A DNA stretch of 64,000 bases from Tessaracoccus caeni (lineage in GTDB: Bacteria > Actinomycetota > Actinomycetes > Propionibacteriales > Propionibacteriaceae): assembly GCF_029211185.1 (NCBI RefSeq), contig NZ_JARGDO010000006.1:124001-188000 (forward strand). The letters are read 5' to 3'. Of this stretch, positions 36,296-44,328 are shown one piece after another. Both the position numbers and the translations under genes were made by a program. The notes beneath the pieces are model-generated. The model made no database searches, had not been told where the DNA came from, and worked only from the letters and a program-made list of their open reading frames with translations. How positions within the stretch are numbered: the first letter of the stretch is position 1; each line of letters begins with the position of its first letter.

Positions 36296-37378
36296 TCAGT
36301 AGGCGGCCAGGATGTCGACGACGAAGATCAGGGTGGAGTCGCCCGGGATCGTTTCGCCGCTGCCGTCGGGGCCGTAGCCGAGGTCGGAGGGGACCACCAG
36401 CAGCAGCCGGCTGCCGACCTTCTGACCGACGACGCCCTGATCCCATCCCTCGATGACGCCGCCGGCGCCCGCCTGGAAGGAGAACACGTTGTCGGGAGCT
36501 TCGCGATCCCACGAGGAGTCGAACTGCGTTCCGTCGGTGAGCCAGCCGGTGTACTTCACCATCACGGTCTGCCCGGCTTCGACGACGTCCCCTTCGCCCT
36601 CGATGAGGGGCTGAACGATGAGCTCCTCAGGATCCTTGAAGGATGACGGGACCGAGACCGCCGGCTTGCCATCCTTGAACTCGATACCAGGCAGCGCGTC
36701 GTCCGACGGCTTCACCTCCGTGCCCTCCGCCGACTCCAGAACCTTCTGGGTGTCCGTGACGGTCAGCACGTAGAGGTAGCCGTTCAGAGCCTCCCCGGTG
36801 TAGCTCTCCTCGGCGGCGACCCCGGGCTGGCCCCAGAGCAGCCTGCTGCCGACGGTGGCGCCGTCGAGCGCTGCGGGGAGCGCCTCGCCGAAGGTGTCGG
36901 CGGACAGGGTGTAGGTCTCCGGGGCGTCGGCGTCAGGGGTGGTGCCCCACGTCGAGTACATCTTCTCTCCGGTGACCATGTCGCACACCAGGTAGTTGAA
37001 GCTGATGAGGTTGCCGTCGGCGATGGCGTCGCCGCTGCCCTTGTCGGTGATCTGGATGACCTCGGAGGTCACGGCGAGTGGCGCCTCGAAGGCGACGGTG
37101 GGAGCTGTCGAGGCGTCGTTGCTGAGGGTGGCCGTGCCGAGCGCCTCCTTCGATGCGGCCTCGTCTACCGCGGGGGCGGCATCAGATGCCTCGCCGACGG
37201 TGACGTCGCAGGTTCCACCCGTCTCAGGCGCAGCGGCGGGATCTGTTGCGGCATCGCTCGGTGAGGCGGAGACCGAAGACTCAGTGGAGGCGTTCTCCGG
37301 GGTGCCCGGGGTGCAGCCCGCGAGAAGGAGTGTGGTCGAGACGCCGAGCGTGGCGACGAGACGGGTGGGCAGAGTCAT
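36296..37378 (-). CDS. FKBP-type peptidyl-prolyl isomerase lipoprotein
   Basis: A 360-residue exported lipoprotein. The lipobox LLLAGC ends the signal peptide at about residue 22, then comes a Ser/Thr/Pro/Ala linker. A first, degenerate FKBP-like region (about 95-215) and a C-terminal FKBP domain (about 255-360) follow, the latter with VKYTGWLTDGTQFDSSW, GVIEGWDQGVVGQKVGSR and LGYGPDGSGETIPGDSTLIF. It should assist folding of exported proteins at the outer face of the membrane. ATG 37378 is chosen to place a proper signal peptide at the start. It ends nine bases from repeat R4. Confidence 0.9.
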   Translation of the reverse strand: MTLPTRLVATLGVSTTLLLAGCTPGTPENASTESSVSASPSDAATDPAAAPETGGTCDVTVGEASDAAPAVDEAASKEALGTATLSNDASTAPTVAFEAPLAVTSEVIQITDKGSGDAIADGNLISFNYLVCDMVTGEKMYSTWGTTPDADAPETYTLSADTFGEALPAALDGATVGSRLLWGQPGVAAEESYTGEALNGYLYVLTVTDTQKVLESAEGTEVKPSDDALPGIEFKDGKPAVSVPSSFKDPEELIVQPLIEGEGDVVEAGQTVMVKYTGWLTDGTQFDSSWDREAPDNVFSFQAGAGGVIEGWDQGVVGQKVGSRLLLVVPSDLGYGPDGSGETIPGDSTLIFVVDILAAY

Positions 37379-37506
37379 GCGAGGGGTGTCCTTGAAGGTC
37401 GGTGAATGCACCCGGGCGGTGAGCCCGGGGGTAGCGGTCGCCGACCACGATACCCAGCCTTCCTGTGATGAACGTATGAACCGGGTCGGCACTGTACCGT
37501 TGGCCC

Positions 37507-38328
37507 ATGCTCCACGAGGTGGCCGAGCCCGGTCCTGTGCTCGACGGGGTGGTGACCCGCTTGTGGGCCATCGATATGCCTCGCCAGTGCAAGGTGGAGC
37601 GGATACTGCCGATGGCTTCCGTGGAGATCATCGTGAATCTGTCGGATCCTTATCGCCTACTGGGGCCCCGCGAGCCGGCTGAGGGGAGTCCGACGCCGCG
37701 GGTGTTCTGTACCGGCTTGCGCCGGGAACTCGTCCATTTCGAGAACCCTGAGCGGATCCGCCACATCTGCGTCCAGCTTCCCCTGTTCGGTGCTACTCGG
37801 TTCGGCCTGCCGCCGGTGCTGTCCGTGCAGGCAATCGGGGGCGGGCTCGGTGAGCGGCTGAACGCCCTCGGCGAGATGCTCGCGGGCGACGACGAGGTGG
37901 TGCTCGAGCGTGCGCTTCAGCTGGTGAGGGATGTACTCGAGGAGCACGTGCTGCCGGAGTCTGTCGCGCAAGAGACGGTGCGCCGCGCCACCGAACGACT
38001 CGCCCGCGACCCCGCGCATCCGCTGGGCGCATTGGCGGGTGATCTCGGCGTCAGCCATAAGACCTTGATCGGCCGATTCCGTCAGGTTCTCGGAGTGCTT
38101 CCGTCCGATGTGGCTCGACTGTTGCTGCTCGATCGTCTGCTCAGTCAGGTTCCTCCCACCGGAGAGTCGCCGACCTGGGCCGAACTTGCCGCGACTGGCG
38201 GTTTTGCCGACCAGTCGCACTTCATCCGGACCTTCAAGAAGTTCGTGTGCATGACTCCAGGGGAGTACCTCGCCTCGCTGCGTGCGTCGGGCTATGGCGA
38301 TCAGCACTTCCTTGGCTCCGAGTCCTAG
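37507..38328 (+). CDS. AraC-family transcriptional regulator
   Basis: A 273-residue regulator with an N-terminal ligand or regulatory region (about 1-150) and a C-terminal AraC double helix-turn-helix: LGALAGDLGVSHKTLIGRFRQVLGVLPSDVARLLLL, then TWAELAATGGFADQSHFIRTFKKFVCMTPGEY. Target genes are not apparent. TACCGT is exactly six bases before the ATG, suggesting leaderless transcription. Confidence 0.9.
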   Translation: MLHEVAEPGPVLDGVVTRLWAIDMPRQCKVERILPMASVEIIVNLSDPYRLLGPREPAEGSPTPRVFCTGLRRELVHFENPERIRHICVQLPLFGATRFGLPPVLSVQAIGGGLGERLNALGEMLAGDDEVVLERALQLVRDVLEEHVLPESVAQETVRRATERLARDPAHPLGALAGDLGVSHKTLIGRFRQVLGVLPSDVARLLLLDRLLSQVPPTGESPTWAELAATGGFADQSHFIRTFKKFVCMTPGEYLASLRASGYGDQHFLGSES

Positions 38329-38439
38329 TAGTGCGGCCTGACGACAAGGTAAACCAGGTACAAGCCTGCGCCGTCGTGATGGCGACACAATGACCTCGAG
38401 GTGCCCGGACTTCTGCGGGAACACGGTGAGGGAGGCTCG

Positions 38440-38985
38440 ATGGACGTCGACAAGGCGATAGCAACGCAGCTCAGCAATATCGTTGCCGGCACCGGCACGT
38501 CGCTGGACGAATGGGTGGCGCGCATCGACGAGCGCCGGGCCACAGGCGAGCGCCACGGAGCCTTGGTGGCCTGGCTGAAGTCCGAGCATGGCCTTACTCA
38601 TGGCAACGCCAACACCTTGGTGCACGCTGCTGCCAAGGCCAGTGCTCCGGCGCCGGACCTTGTGGAGGCCCAGTACGCGGGGGTCAAAGCTGGCTTGAGA
38701 CCCGTCTATGACCGGCTCGTCGAGGTGGCCGTGACGCTTGGGGCGGACGTGGAGGTTGCTCCGAAGAAGACGTGTGTCTCGCTGCGTCGGACCAAGCAGT
38801 TCGCGGTGTTGACGCCGTCGACGCGGACGAGGCTTGATCTGGGGCTTGTCTTGAAGGGTGTTCAGCCCGAAGGTCGGCTTCTCGCGATGTCGGGAATGTG
38901 CACCCACAAGATCGCGCTGGCGAGCGTCGACGAAGTGGACGACGAGGTTCTCCGCTGGCTCCGGGAGGCCTACGAACGCTCCTAG
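38440..38985 (+). CDS. DUF4287/DUF5655 domain protein
   Basis: A 181-residue protein. The N-terminal half (ATQLSNIVAGTGTSLDEWV, then HGALVAWLKSEHGLTHGNAN) matches DUF4287, and the C-terminal half (YDRLVEVAVTLGADVEVAPKK, then FAVLTPSTRTRLDLGLVLKG) matches DUF5655. The function is unknown. GGGAGG precedes the ATG at 38440. The gene ends right at the truncated DUF1016 remnant on the other strand. Confidence 0.85.
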   Translation: MDVDKAIATQLSNIVAGTGTSLDEWVARIDERRATGERHGALVAWLKSEHGLTHGNANTLVHAAAKASAPAPDLVEAQYAGVKAGLRPVYDRLVEVAVTLGADVEVAPKKTCVSLRRTKQFAVLTPSTRTRLDLGLVLKGVQPEGRLLAMSGMCTHKIALASVDEVDDEVLRWLREAYERS

Positions 38986-39412
38986 CGCAGGTTCCGGCAA
39001 CGCCTATTCCCTGTCCGTAGGCGAGGCGAAGGTCGGGATCCTTCAGCTTGGTCAGGAGAACGATGTTGTGGCCCCACGGCAGTTGGGCAACAGGCTGTTG
39101 CACAAATGTCTCTGACGGCCAGGCAATGGCAAAGGCCCTCATGTATTTGAGGTTTCTTGAGGAGAAGCCACCGAGATCTGGGAAGGCACGGCGAAGGTCG
39201 TGGGACAGGCGTTCGACAACCTTCGCGCCCCACCCATGCTTCTTCTGTCGGGCCAGGATGTCCCTGCCGACCTGCCAGTACAGGCGCAGCATTTCGGTGT
39301 TGACCGCCAGCGCCGCGCGTTGCTGCGCACTGTTGATCCGAGCCTTGAGCTCGATGAGCCACTCGCCGTAGCCTTCCGGTGGATCCGCGAGCGCAGGTGC
39401 CGTCTGGTTCAT
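38986..39412 (-). pseudogene. Truncated DUF1016/YhcG-type nuclease gene
   Basis: Starting at ATG 39412 (GAGGAC upstream) about 130 residues match the N-terminal domain of DUF1016 proteins: INSAQQRAALAVNTEMLRLYWQVGRDIL, then GWGAKVVERLSHDLRRAFPDLGGFSSRNLKYMRAFA and LPWGHNIVLLTKLKDPDLRLAY. The similarity stops at about 39017, and the PD-(D/E)XK nuclease half is missing; the frame then runs into the antisense of the DUF5655 gene. A deletion has removed the 3' half. The remaining product may not be functional. Confidence 0.8.
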
Positions 39413-39524
39413 GTCTGTCCTCTTCTCTTGTGTTGAGGCTAGAGGGCCCATCTGACAACCCGACTGAGTTTTCCACAGGTGTGCGGAGTAGGGTCTGGCT
39501 AGGGGTAAGAGAGGTGGCCAGACA

Positions 39525-40235
39525 ATGCGCGTGGACGATGGGAACCCGACGGCGATCGCGGTTCGGCATGTGCCGTTCGAGGATCTGGGGATCTTCGATT
39601 CGCTGCTGGTGGGCCGTGGCTACGGTGTCTCCTATCTCGATGCCGGTATCGATCCGCTTGGGCCCGAGTCGCTGCTGAGTGCCGACCTCGTCGTGGTGCT
39701 CGGCGGTCCGATCGGCGTCTATGAGACGGAGAGCTACCCCTTCCTTGTGGACGAGAAGCGGGCCATTGCCGCTCGGCTGGCGTCGGGACGGCCGACGCTC
39801 GGCGTCTGCCTCGGTGCGCAGTTGATCGCCGACGTTCTGGGAGCTGATGTGATGCCGACGGGGCGCAAGGAGATTGGCTACGCCCCGCTCACCCTGACTG
39901 ACGACGGTCGCGCGTCGGTGCTTGCTCCGCTGGACGGGCTGCCGGTGCTGCACTGGCACGGTGACCAGTTCGCGATCCCTGATGGCGCCGCCCGTCTGGC
40001 GGAGACCCCGGGGTTCCCGAATCAGGCTTTCGCGTTGGGAAATACGGTGCTCGGTCTGCAGTTTCATCTTGAGGCCGATCCCGCCCAACTCGAGCGCTGG
40101 CTCGTCGGCCATGCCCACGAACTCGCCACCGCTGGCATCGACCCTCGCCAGATCCGGGAAGACGCGGCCACCCACGGTGCTGCGCTCGTCGACGCGGCGA
40201 AGCAGGTCTTCGAGGCCTGGTTGGACGAGGCTTAG
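39525..40235 (+). CDS. Class I glutamine amidotransferase
   Basis: A 236-residue GATase-1 protein. The catalytic cysteine is in GVCLGAQLIADVLGA near 105, and the histidine in GLQFHLEADP near 180. It resembles stand-alone amidotransferases annotated as GMP synthase-like, for which the acceptor is unclear. GAGAGGTGG precedes ATG. The stop overlaps that of the convergent gene by four bases. Confidence 0.88.
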   Translation: MRVDDGNPTAIAVRHVPFEDLGIFDSLLVGRGYGVSYLDAGIDPLGPESLLSADLVVVLGGPIGVYETESYPFLVDEKRAIAARLASGRPTLGVCLGAQLIADVLGADVMPTGRKEIGYAPLTLTDDGRASVLAPLDGLPVLHWHGDQFAIPDGAARLAETPGFPNQAFALGNTVLGLQFHLEADPAQLERWLVGHAHELATAGIDPRQIREDAATHGAALVDAAKQVFEAWLDEA

Positions 40236-40732
40236 CGGCGGAACAGGCGCCAGATGCGGGCGCTGAGCAGCCACACGACCACGACGGCGATGAGCCAGAT
40301 CCAGGAGAATCCGCCGAAGTTCGCGGAGACTTCCGACGCTGTGTTCGTCGCTTCGACGCGGATGCCGAGCGCGTTTCCGGTGGCGGTGCCGCCGCCGGTG
40401 CCCTGGAGCGCGTCGAGCATTCCCAAGACGTAGATCATCAGCGCGTACAGGCCGAGGCCGAAGGCAACGGTTGCGCCGATCGCGCCGGCCACCCAGTTGG
40501 GGCCCCGTCGGGGCTCCTCGTCCAGGTAGGAGCGGGCCAGTGAGCGTGCGGTGCCCAGCTCGGCGATCGCCTCGGGCATCCCGTTCACCGTCGCTGCTTC
40601 CGCGAGGTTGAGTTTCAGGTCGTTCAGGATCGTGCGACGCCGGCTTCTCGGCAGCGTCGACATCCAGAGGTCGACGTCTTGGAGGTAGGACCAGCGGCGC
40701 CACCTGTCGGTAAGGCTCAGCTGTGCATTCAT
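40232..40732 (-). CDS. Membrane protein with DUF1700-like cytoplasmic domain
   Basis: A 166-residue protein. Residues 15-75 are a helical domain (WMSTLPRSRRRTILNDLKLNLAEA) like the HAAS/DUF1700 domains found next to PadR regulators. Two membrane helices follow at about 82-108 and 143-160. A PadR-family gene lies 13 bases upstream in the same operon, the usual arrangement for this family. Confidence 0.78.
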   Translation of the reverse strand: MNAQLSLTDRWRRWSYLQDVDLWMSTLPRSRRRTILNDLKLNLAEAATVNGMPEAIAELGTARSLARSYLDEEPRRGPNWVAGAIGATVAFGLGLYALMIYVLGMLDALQGTGGGTATGNALGIRVEATNTASEVSANFGGFSWIWLIAVVVVWLLSARIWRLFRR

Positions 40733-40745
40733 GACTTCTTCTCCC

Positions 40746-41078
40746 TTATGTCTTCTGTGTGATGGTGGCGACGACGCCGCCCAGTTCTGCCCAGGCGAGC
40801 ACGCCGTTGCGGTAGCGCTCCATTCCGGAGGCTGTGGGTTGGTAGTACTTGCGGGCGGGCCCTGACTTCGAGGCCTGCAATCGTGAGGACAGGTCGCCCT
40901 CGCGCTCCAGCCTGCTCAGCACCGGGTAGACCGTGCTCGGCGCGATGTCGTGCAGGCCCGCTTCGCGGAGCCGTGTCACCAGCTCGTAGCCGTAGCTCTC
41001 GTTCTGTGCGAGCAGTCCGATCACGAGGATGGGCAGGACTCCCTTGAGGAGCTGGGGGTCGCGTTCTTCGGTGGCCAT
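40746..41078 (-). CDS. PadR-family transcriptional regulator
   Basis: A 110-residue winged-helix regulator: QLLKGVLPILVIGLLAQNESYGYELVTRL, IAPSTVYPVLSRLEREGDL and the YYQPTASGMER wing are typical PadR-s1 features. It likely represses its own two-gene operon. TAATCT is six bases before ATG 41078, and a TATGCATA palindrome (41101-41108) lies just upstream. Confidence 0.9.
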   Translation of the reverse strand: MATEERDPQLLKGVLPILVIGLLAQNESYGYELVTRLREAGLHDIAPSTVYPVLSRLEREGDLSSRLQASKSGPARKYYQPTASGMERYRNGVLAWAELGGVVATITQKT

Positions 41079-41100
41079 GCATCTAGATTAGGCCAGCTAC

Positions 41101-41108
41101 TATGCATA
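41101..41108. promoter_or_regulatory. Candidate PadR operator
   Basis: TATGCATA, an 8-base palindrome within an unusually AT-rich stretch (about 41081-41135) directly upstream of the padR-like gene. PadR sites often contain such ATGCAT-type dyads. A second palindrome, ATCTAGAT, is at 41081-41088. Confidence 0.4.
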
Positions 41109-41273
41109 ATCAACTACCAAGCTATGACGAATAGTTTGGGGTTGCGGAAGGGGAGGTCGGGGGCGCCCGGCTACCGCTCGCTTGCGGGTGTGCCGACTCG
41201 ACATGAGTTGACGCACTCGGCGAGGCGTCGTCGCTCAGTCGGATCTCCGTGAGGGTGGTGTGCCGACCGGGCG

Positions 41274-41711
41274 TCAGCTGATGTTCTCGGCGAGTCCGAT
41301 GAGAATGCCTTCGGGGCCGCGGACGTAGCAGAGGCGATAGACGTTCTCGTACTGCACGACCTCGCTGCTGACCAGCTGGACTCCATGTGACGCGAGCTTT
41401 GCGAGAGTGTCGTCGAGGTCGTCGACCTCGAACATCACCCGCAGGTAACCCAGCGCGTTCACTGGAGCGGTGCGGTGGTCCTCCACTACCGCGGGGGAGA
41501 GGAAGCGGGAGAGTTCGAGCTTGCCGTGGCCATCGGGTGTGCGCATCATCGCTATCTCGACGTGCTGGTCTCCCAGGCCGGTGACCCGCCCCGCCCACGG
41601 ACCCTCGATCGTGGCGCGTCCTTCGAGTTCCAGACCGAGAGCGACGAAGAAGTCGATCGCCGCGTCGAGATCCTCGACGACGATGCCCATGTTGTCCATC
41701 CTGATTGCCAT
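41274..41711 (-). CDS. VOC-family (glyoxalase/bleomycin resistance-like) protein
   Basis: A 145-residue protein with two beta-alpha-beta-beta-beta halves. MDNMGIVVEDLDAAIDFFVALGLE begins the first, and FEVDDLDDTLAKLASHG with YVRGPEGILIGLAE the second. The metal-binding residue pattern (H/E/E) is only partly present. Substrate is unknown. TAGGAT lies six bases before the ATG, so it may have its own leaderless transcript even though it follows the response regulator in the same direction, across repeat R5. Confidence 0.85.
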   Translation of the reverse strand: MAIRMDNMGIVVEDLDAAIDFFVALGLELEGRATIEGPWAGRVTGLGDQHVEIAMMRTPDGHGKLELSRFLSPAVVEDHRTAPVNALGYLRVMFEVDDLDDTLAKLASHGVQLVSSEVVQYENVYRLCYVRGPEGILIGLAENIS

Positions 41712-41732
41712 GCCGCGATCCTAAGCTCTCTC

Positions 41733-41800
41733 ACGCTCTTTGAGGTGCGGAGGCGTCGGGCGAGAAACGAGCCCCAGCGCCGTAGCCTCGAAAAGAGCGT
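41733..41800. repeat. Dispersed palindromic repeat, short copy R5
   Basis: Single unit: ACGCTCTTTGAGGTGCGGAG at the left and AGCCTCGAAAAGAGCGT at the right, with GAAACGAGCCCCAGCGCC inside. It lies between the response regulator stop (41815) and the VOC gene start (41711), both on the minus strand, the only intergenic copy in a tandem rather than convergent gap. Confidence 0.88.
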
Positions 41801-41814
41801 GAGTGTCGCGGTGG

Positions 41815-42492
41815 TCAGGGGCGGTCGAGGCGGTAGCCGATGCCGCGGACCGTGCGGATCAGCGTCGGCCTCGACGGTGTCGGCTCGACTTTGGCGCGGA
41901 GCCGCTGCACCACGGCGTCCACCAAACGGGAGTCGCCTGAGTAGCCGTATCCCCAGACGCGCTGCAGCAACTGGTGCCGGCTCAGCACCTGCCCCGTGTG
42001 TTCTGCCAGTTCCAGGAGCAGGCGCAGTTCGGTGGGCGTGAGGGCGACGGGCTCGCTGCCTCGGGTCACGATCATCGCCGTTGGATTGATCAGCAGATCA
42101 CCGAAGGCGAGCAGATCCTCGTCGTCCCGTGGGGCGGCGCGACGCAGCACGGCCTTGATCCGCGCGTCCAGCACGCGGGGTTCAACTGGCTTCGCGACGT
42201 AGTCGTCGGCGCCGCATTCCAGGCCAGCGACGATGTCTATCGGATCTGAGCGGGCCGTCAGCATGATGATCGGCAGCAGCGAGACGGCACGCACGCGGCG
42301 CGCGGTCTCGAAGCCGTCGATGCCGGGCATCATCACGTCCAGCAGCATCACGTCGAAGGGCTGCTGGGCCATCGTGGCGAGCCCGGTCTCCCCGTCGCAG
42401 GCCCACTCGACCTGGTGCCTCAGCGAACTGAGCGCCAGCCTCAAGGCCTCAGCCACCCCGGGGTCGTCCTCCACCAGGAGCAGCGCGCTCAT
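41815..42492 (-). CDS. OmpR-family response regulator
   Basis: A 225-residue regulator. The receiver domain (about 1-118) has EDD near the N terminus, phosphoacceptor Asp in VMLLDVMMPG, Thr/Ala in IIMLTAR and Lys in YVAKPVEP. The winged helix (about 130-225) contains LTPTELRLLLELAEHTGQVLSRHQLLQRVWGY and RTVRGIGYRLDRP. Its ATG overlaps the stop of the AlbA_2 gene (ATGA), so translation is coupled. The probable partner kinase lies just beyond that gene. Confidence 0.92.
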   Translation of the reverse strand: MSALLLVEDDPGVAEALRLALSSLRHQVEWACDGETGLATMAQQPFDVMLLDVMMPGIDGFETARRVRAVSLLPIIMLTARSDPIDIVAGLECGADDYVAKPVEPRVLDARIKAVLRRAAPRDDEDLLAFGDLLINPTAMIVTRGSEPVALTPTELRLLLELAEHTGQVLSRHQLLQRVWGYGYSGDSRLVDAVVQRLRAKVEPTPSRPTLIRTVRGIGYRLDRP

Positions 42493-44258
42493 TCCTCGGC
42501 CCAGCGATAGTAGAAACCGCGACCCCGGCCGGTCGGTGTTGATGGGGTGAGCAGGCCCTCGTTAGCGAGGGCTTTCAGGGTGCTTCCGACGTTTGTGGCG
42601 CTCGCACCTACGAGGGAGCCGAGTTCGGTGCTGCTGATCCGACCACGGGCCTGCGCGTAGGACAGGGCGATCTCGGTTCTGTTCGGGAGAACGCGGGTGC
42701 GACCTGTGTTGGCATCTATGGCCAGCAAGCTGTGCAGCGCGTCGATGCCAAGTCTCCATGCGGGAGCGGCGGCTTCCGGCGTCCCCTCAATGGCGGTGAG
42801 CAGGGCGTGGCCGTTGATGGTCGCTGCGGCCAGCTTGAGAATCGCACCGCGCGTCTCTTCGATGGGGAGTTGAATGAGTGGGATCGCTTGTTGCGCGTCG
42901 ACCCAACCAACGGTGATGAGGTGACGGAGGAGAAGCAGAGAAGACACGTCCGTAGACTCCGTTGCGGGCTCGATACCGCCGAGCCATGCGATCCATGGTT
43001 CGTCGAGAGTCTCGCCGACGAGTGAAGTGCGGACGAAGGGGCCGTTGATCTCACGGATCACCGGCGGCTGGTGACCGAGCCGGATCATCTCCCGCACCAT
43101 GCGATCGACGCCGATGCCTTCGCGCTCAGCCACCCGCAGGTCGGCGAGCAACTGGGTGAGCGCCGGATTCCGCGACTGGGATGGATGGGTGATGATGTTG
43201 GACTCATTCACACCCCCGAAGAATCCCCCAGGGCTGGTGACTCGTAGCGTGCGACCGATGTGCTCGACAACGGTGGGTTCGAGTACTCCCCACTCGCGGT
43301 GCGCTACTCCATTGACCACTGCCTCGCGAGCGGCGAGGGCCGGGATGTCTCGCACCTGTCCCATGACAAGCCCGGCCTGCACGTGCCTGGAGGCGTTGTG
43401 GGCATCCATCGTCAGGAACACTTCGGCAAGTTCTTCCAGCAGGGAACGGTCCGGGCGACGGACGCGAGCGGTGCTGTCTCCTCCTGCGAGATCGCGGTGG
43501 ATGTAGTCGAGGCAGGGCGTCGAACGGCCCACGAAAGCAAGGGCTCCCGCGTTGGTGAGCGTCCCGTCTTCGGTGACGACATTCAAGCGACGCAGCAGTT
43601 GGGCGTCTGTGGTCGTGGTCAGTTCTTCGGACGACGAGTCGTGGGCACCGAGGAGGAAGTCGCGAGCCACCGCGAGTGCCTGGGGTCGCGCCGCTGTGGC
43701 GGGCAGATGCGAGCGGTCGTTGGACCAGTCGTAGTTGAGCAGGTGCATCCGATTGGCGTGCCACGTGGCGGCATCAACCTCGACGCACTTGTCATCCACT
43801 CGCCAGCAGATCCTGCCGTTGATCCGTATGGGCTCTACGGCGCTGGGCGAGATGATGATCAATAGCCTGATCCCGCAGACAACCGCTTCGGCGATGTCGA
43901 CGGTGAGCAGGCGGTTGGTCAGCTCGAAGATCCGGTGGCGCAACCATTCGGTGCGAAGCTGGGTGCCGATCAGCGTCCCATCGTCGGCGACGCCCACGAT
44001 GAGCGCGCCGCCGCCCGGTGTGTTGGACATGCAGGCAGCTTCCGCAGCCAGCTGCTGCGCCGCCTGTTCGTTGATCTGGTTGCCGGGAAGAATCTCGGCG
44101 CGACGGCGGCGACCGGCCTCTTCCTTGAGGTCGACGTGCTGACGTTCATAGGTTCGGTCAATCACCGTCCCTGCCTCCATGAGGGCCAGGAGCCGCTCGA
44201 CCTCGGCTCGGATGGGGTCAATCCCGAAAGTTATGCCCATGCGTCCATGGTGACACAT
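42489..44258 (-). CDS. AlbA_2/ATPase-domain regulator embedded in a two-component operon
   Basis: About 589 residues. The N-terminal AlbA_2 (Schlafen-type) domain has RQHVDLKEEAGR, then AAEAACMSNTPGGGALIVGVADDGTLIGT. A GHKL ATPase-like region follows (IPALAAREAVVNGVAHREWG, then VTSPGGFFGGVNESNI, SRNPALTQLLADLRVAEREGIGVDRMVREM), and a C-terminal winged helix (ISSTELGSLVGASATNVGSTLKALANEGLL). Such proteins are mostly transcriptional regulators of unknown ligand. The start is uncertain (44264, 44258 or 44240); GATAAT seven bases before ATG 44258 favours that start and a leaderless mRNA. An AT-rich inverted repeat covers this promoter. It overlaps the response regulator start. Confidence 0.85.
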   Translation of the reverse strand: MCHHGRMGITFGIDPIRAEVERLLALMEAGTVIDRTYERQHVDLKEEAGRRRRAEILPGNQINEQAAQQLAAEAACMSNTPGGGALIVGVADDGTLIGTQLRTEWLRHRIFELTNRLLTVDIAEAVVCGIRLLIIISPSAVEPIRINGRICWRVDDKCVEVDAATWHANRMHLLNYDWSNDRSHLPATAARPQALAVARDFLLGAHDSSSEELTTTTDAQLLRRLNVVTEDGTLTNAGALAFVGRSTPCLDYIHRDLAGGDSTARVRRPDRSLLEELAEVFLTMDAHNASRHVQAGLVMGQVRDIPALAAREAVVNGVAHREWGVLEPTVVEHIGRTLRVTSPGGFFGGVNESNIITHPSQSRNPALTQLLADLRVAEREGIGVDRMVREMIRLGHQPPVIREINGPFVRTSLVGETLDEPWIAWLGGIEPATESTDVSSLLLLRHLITVGWVDAQQAIPLIQLPIEETRGAILKLAAATINGHALLTAIEGTPEAAAPAWRLGIDALHSLLAIDANTGRTRVLPNRTEIALSYAQARGRISSTELGSLVGASATNVGSTLKALANEGLLTPSTPTGRGRGFYYRWAEE

Positions 44259-44259
44259 G

Positions 44260-44289
44260 ACCATAATTATCGAGCAAGTTAATTATGGT
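44260..44289. promoter_or_regulatory. AT-rich operator-like inverted repeat over AlbA_2 gene promoter
   Basis: ACCATAATTA (44260-44269) and TAATTATGGT (44280-44289) are perfect complements with a 10-base spacer, so the centre-to-centre distance is about two helical turns. It overlaps the proposed -10 (GATAAT) and start of the AlbA_2 gene and stands out in a G+C-rich region. Self-regulation by the winged-helix AlbA_2 protein is the simplest reading. Confidence 0.75.
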
Positions 44290-44328
44290 TCGTCGGTGTT
44301 TGGGGTAACGGCCATAGTTTTTCTGTGA

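Noticed and set aside
41122-41273. Possible small gene between the padR-like and VOC genes
   Set aside because: Frames there are short and Arg/Ser/His-rich; a weak duplication (GTGTGCCGAC...CTCGGCGAG) is seen, but nothing that supports a gene.
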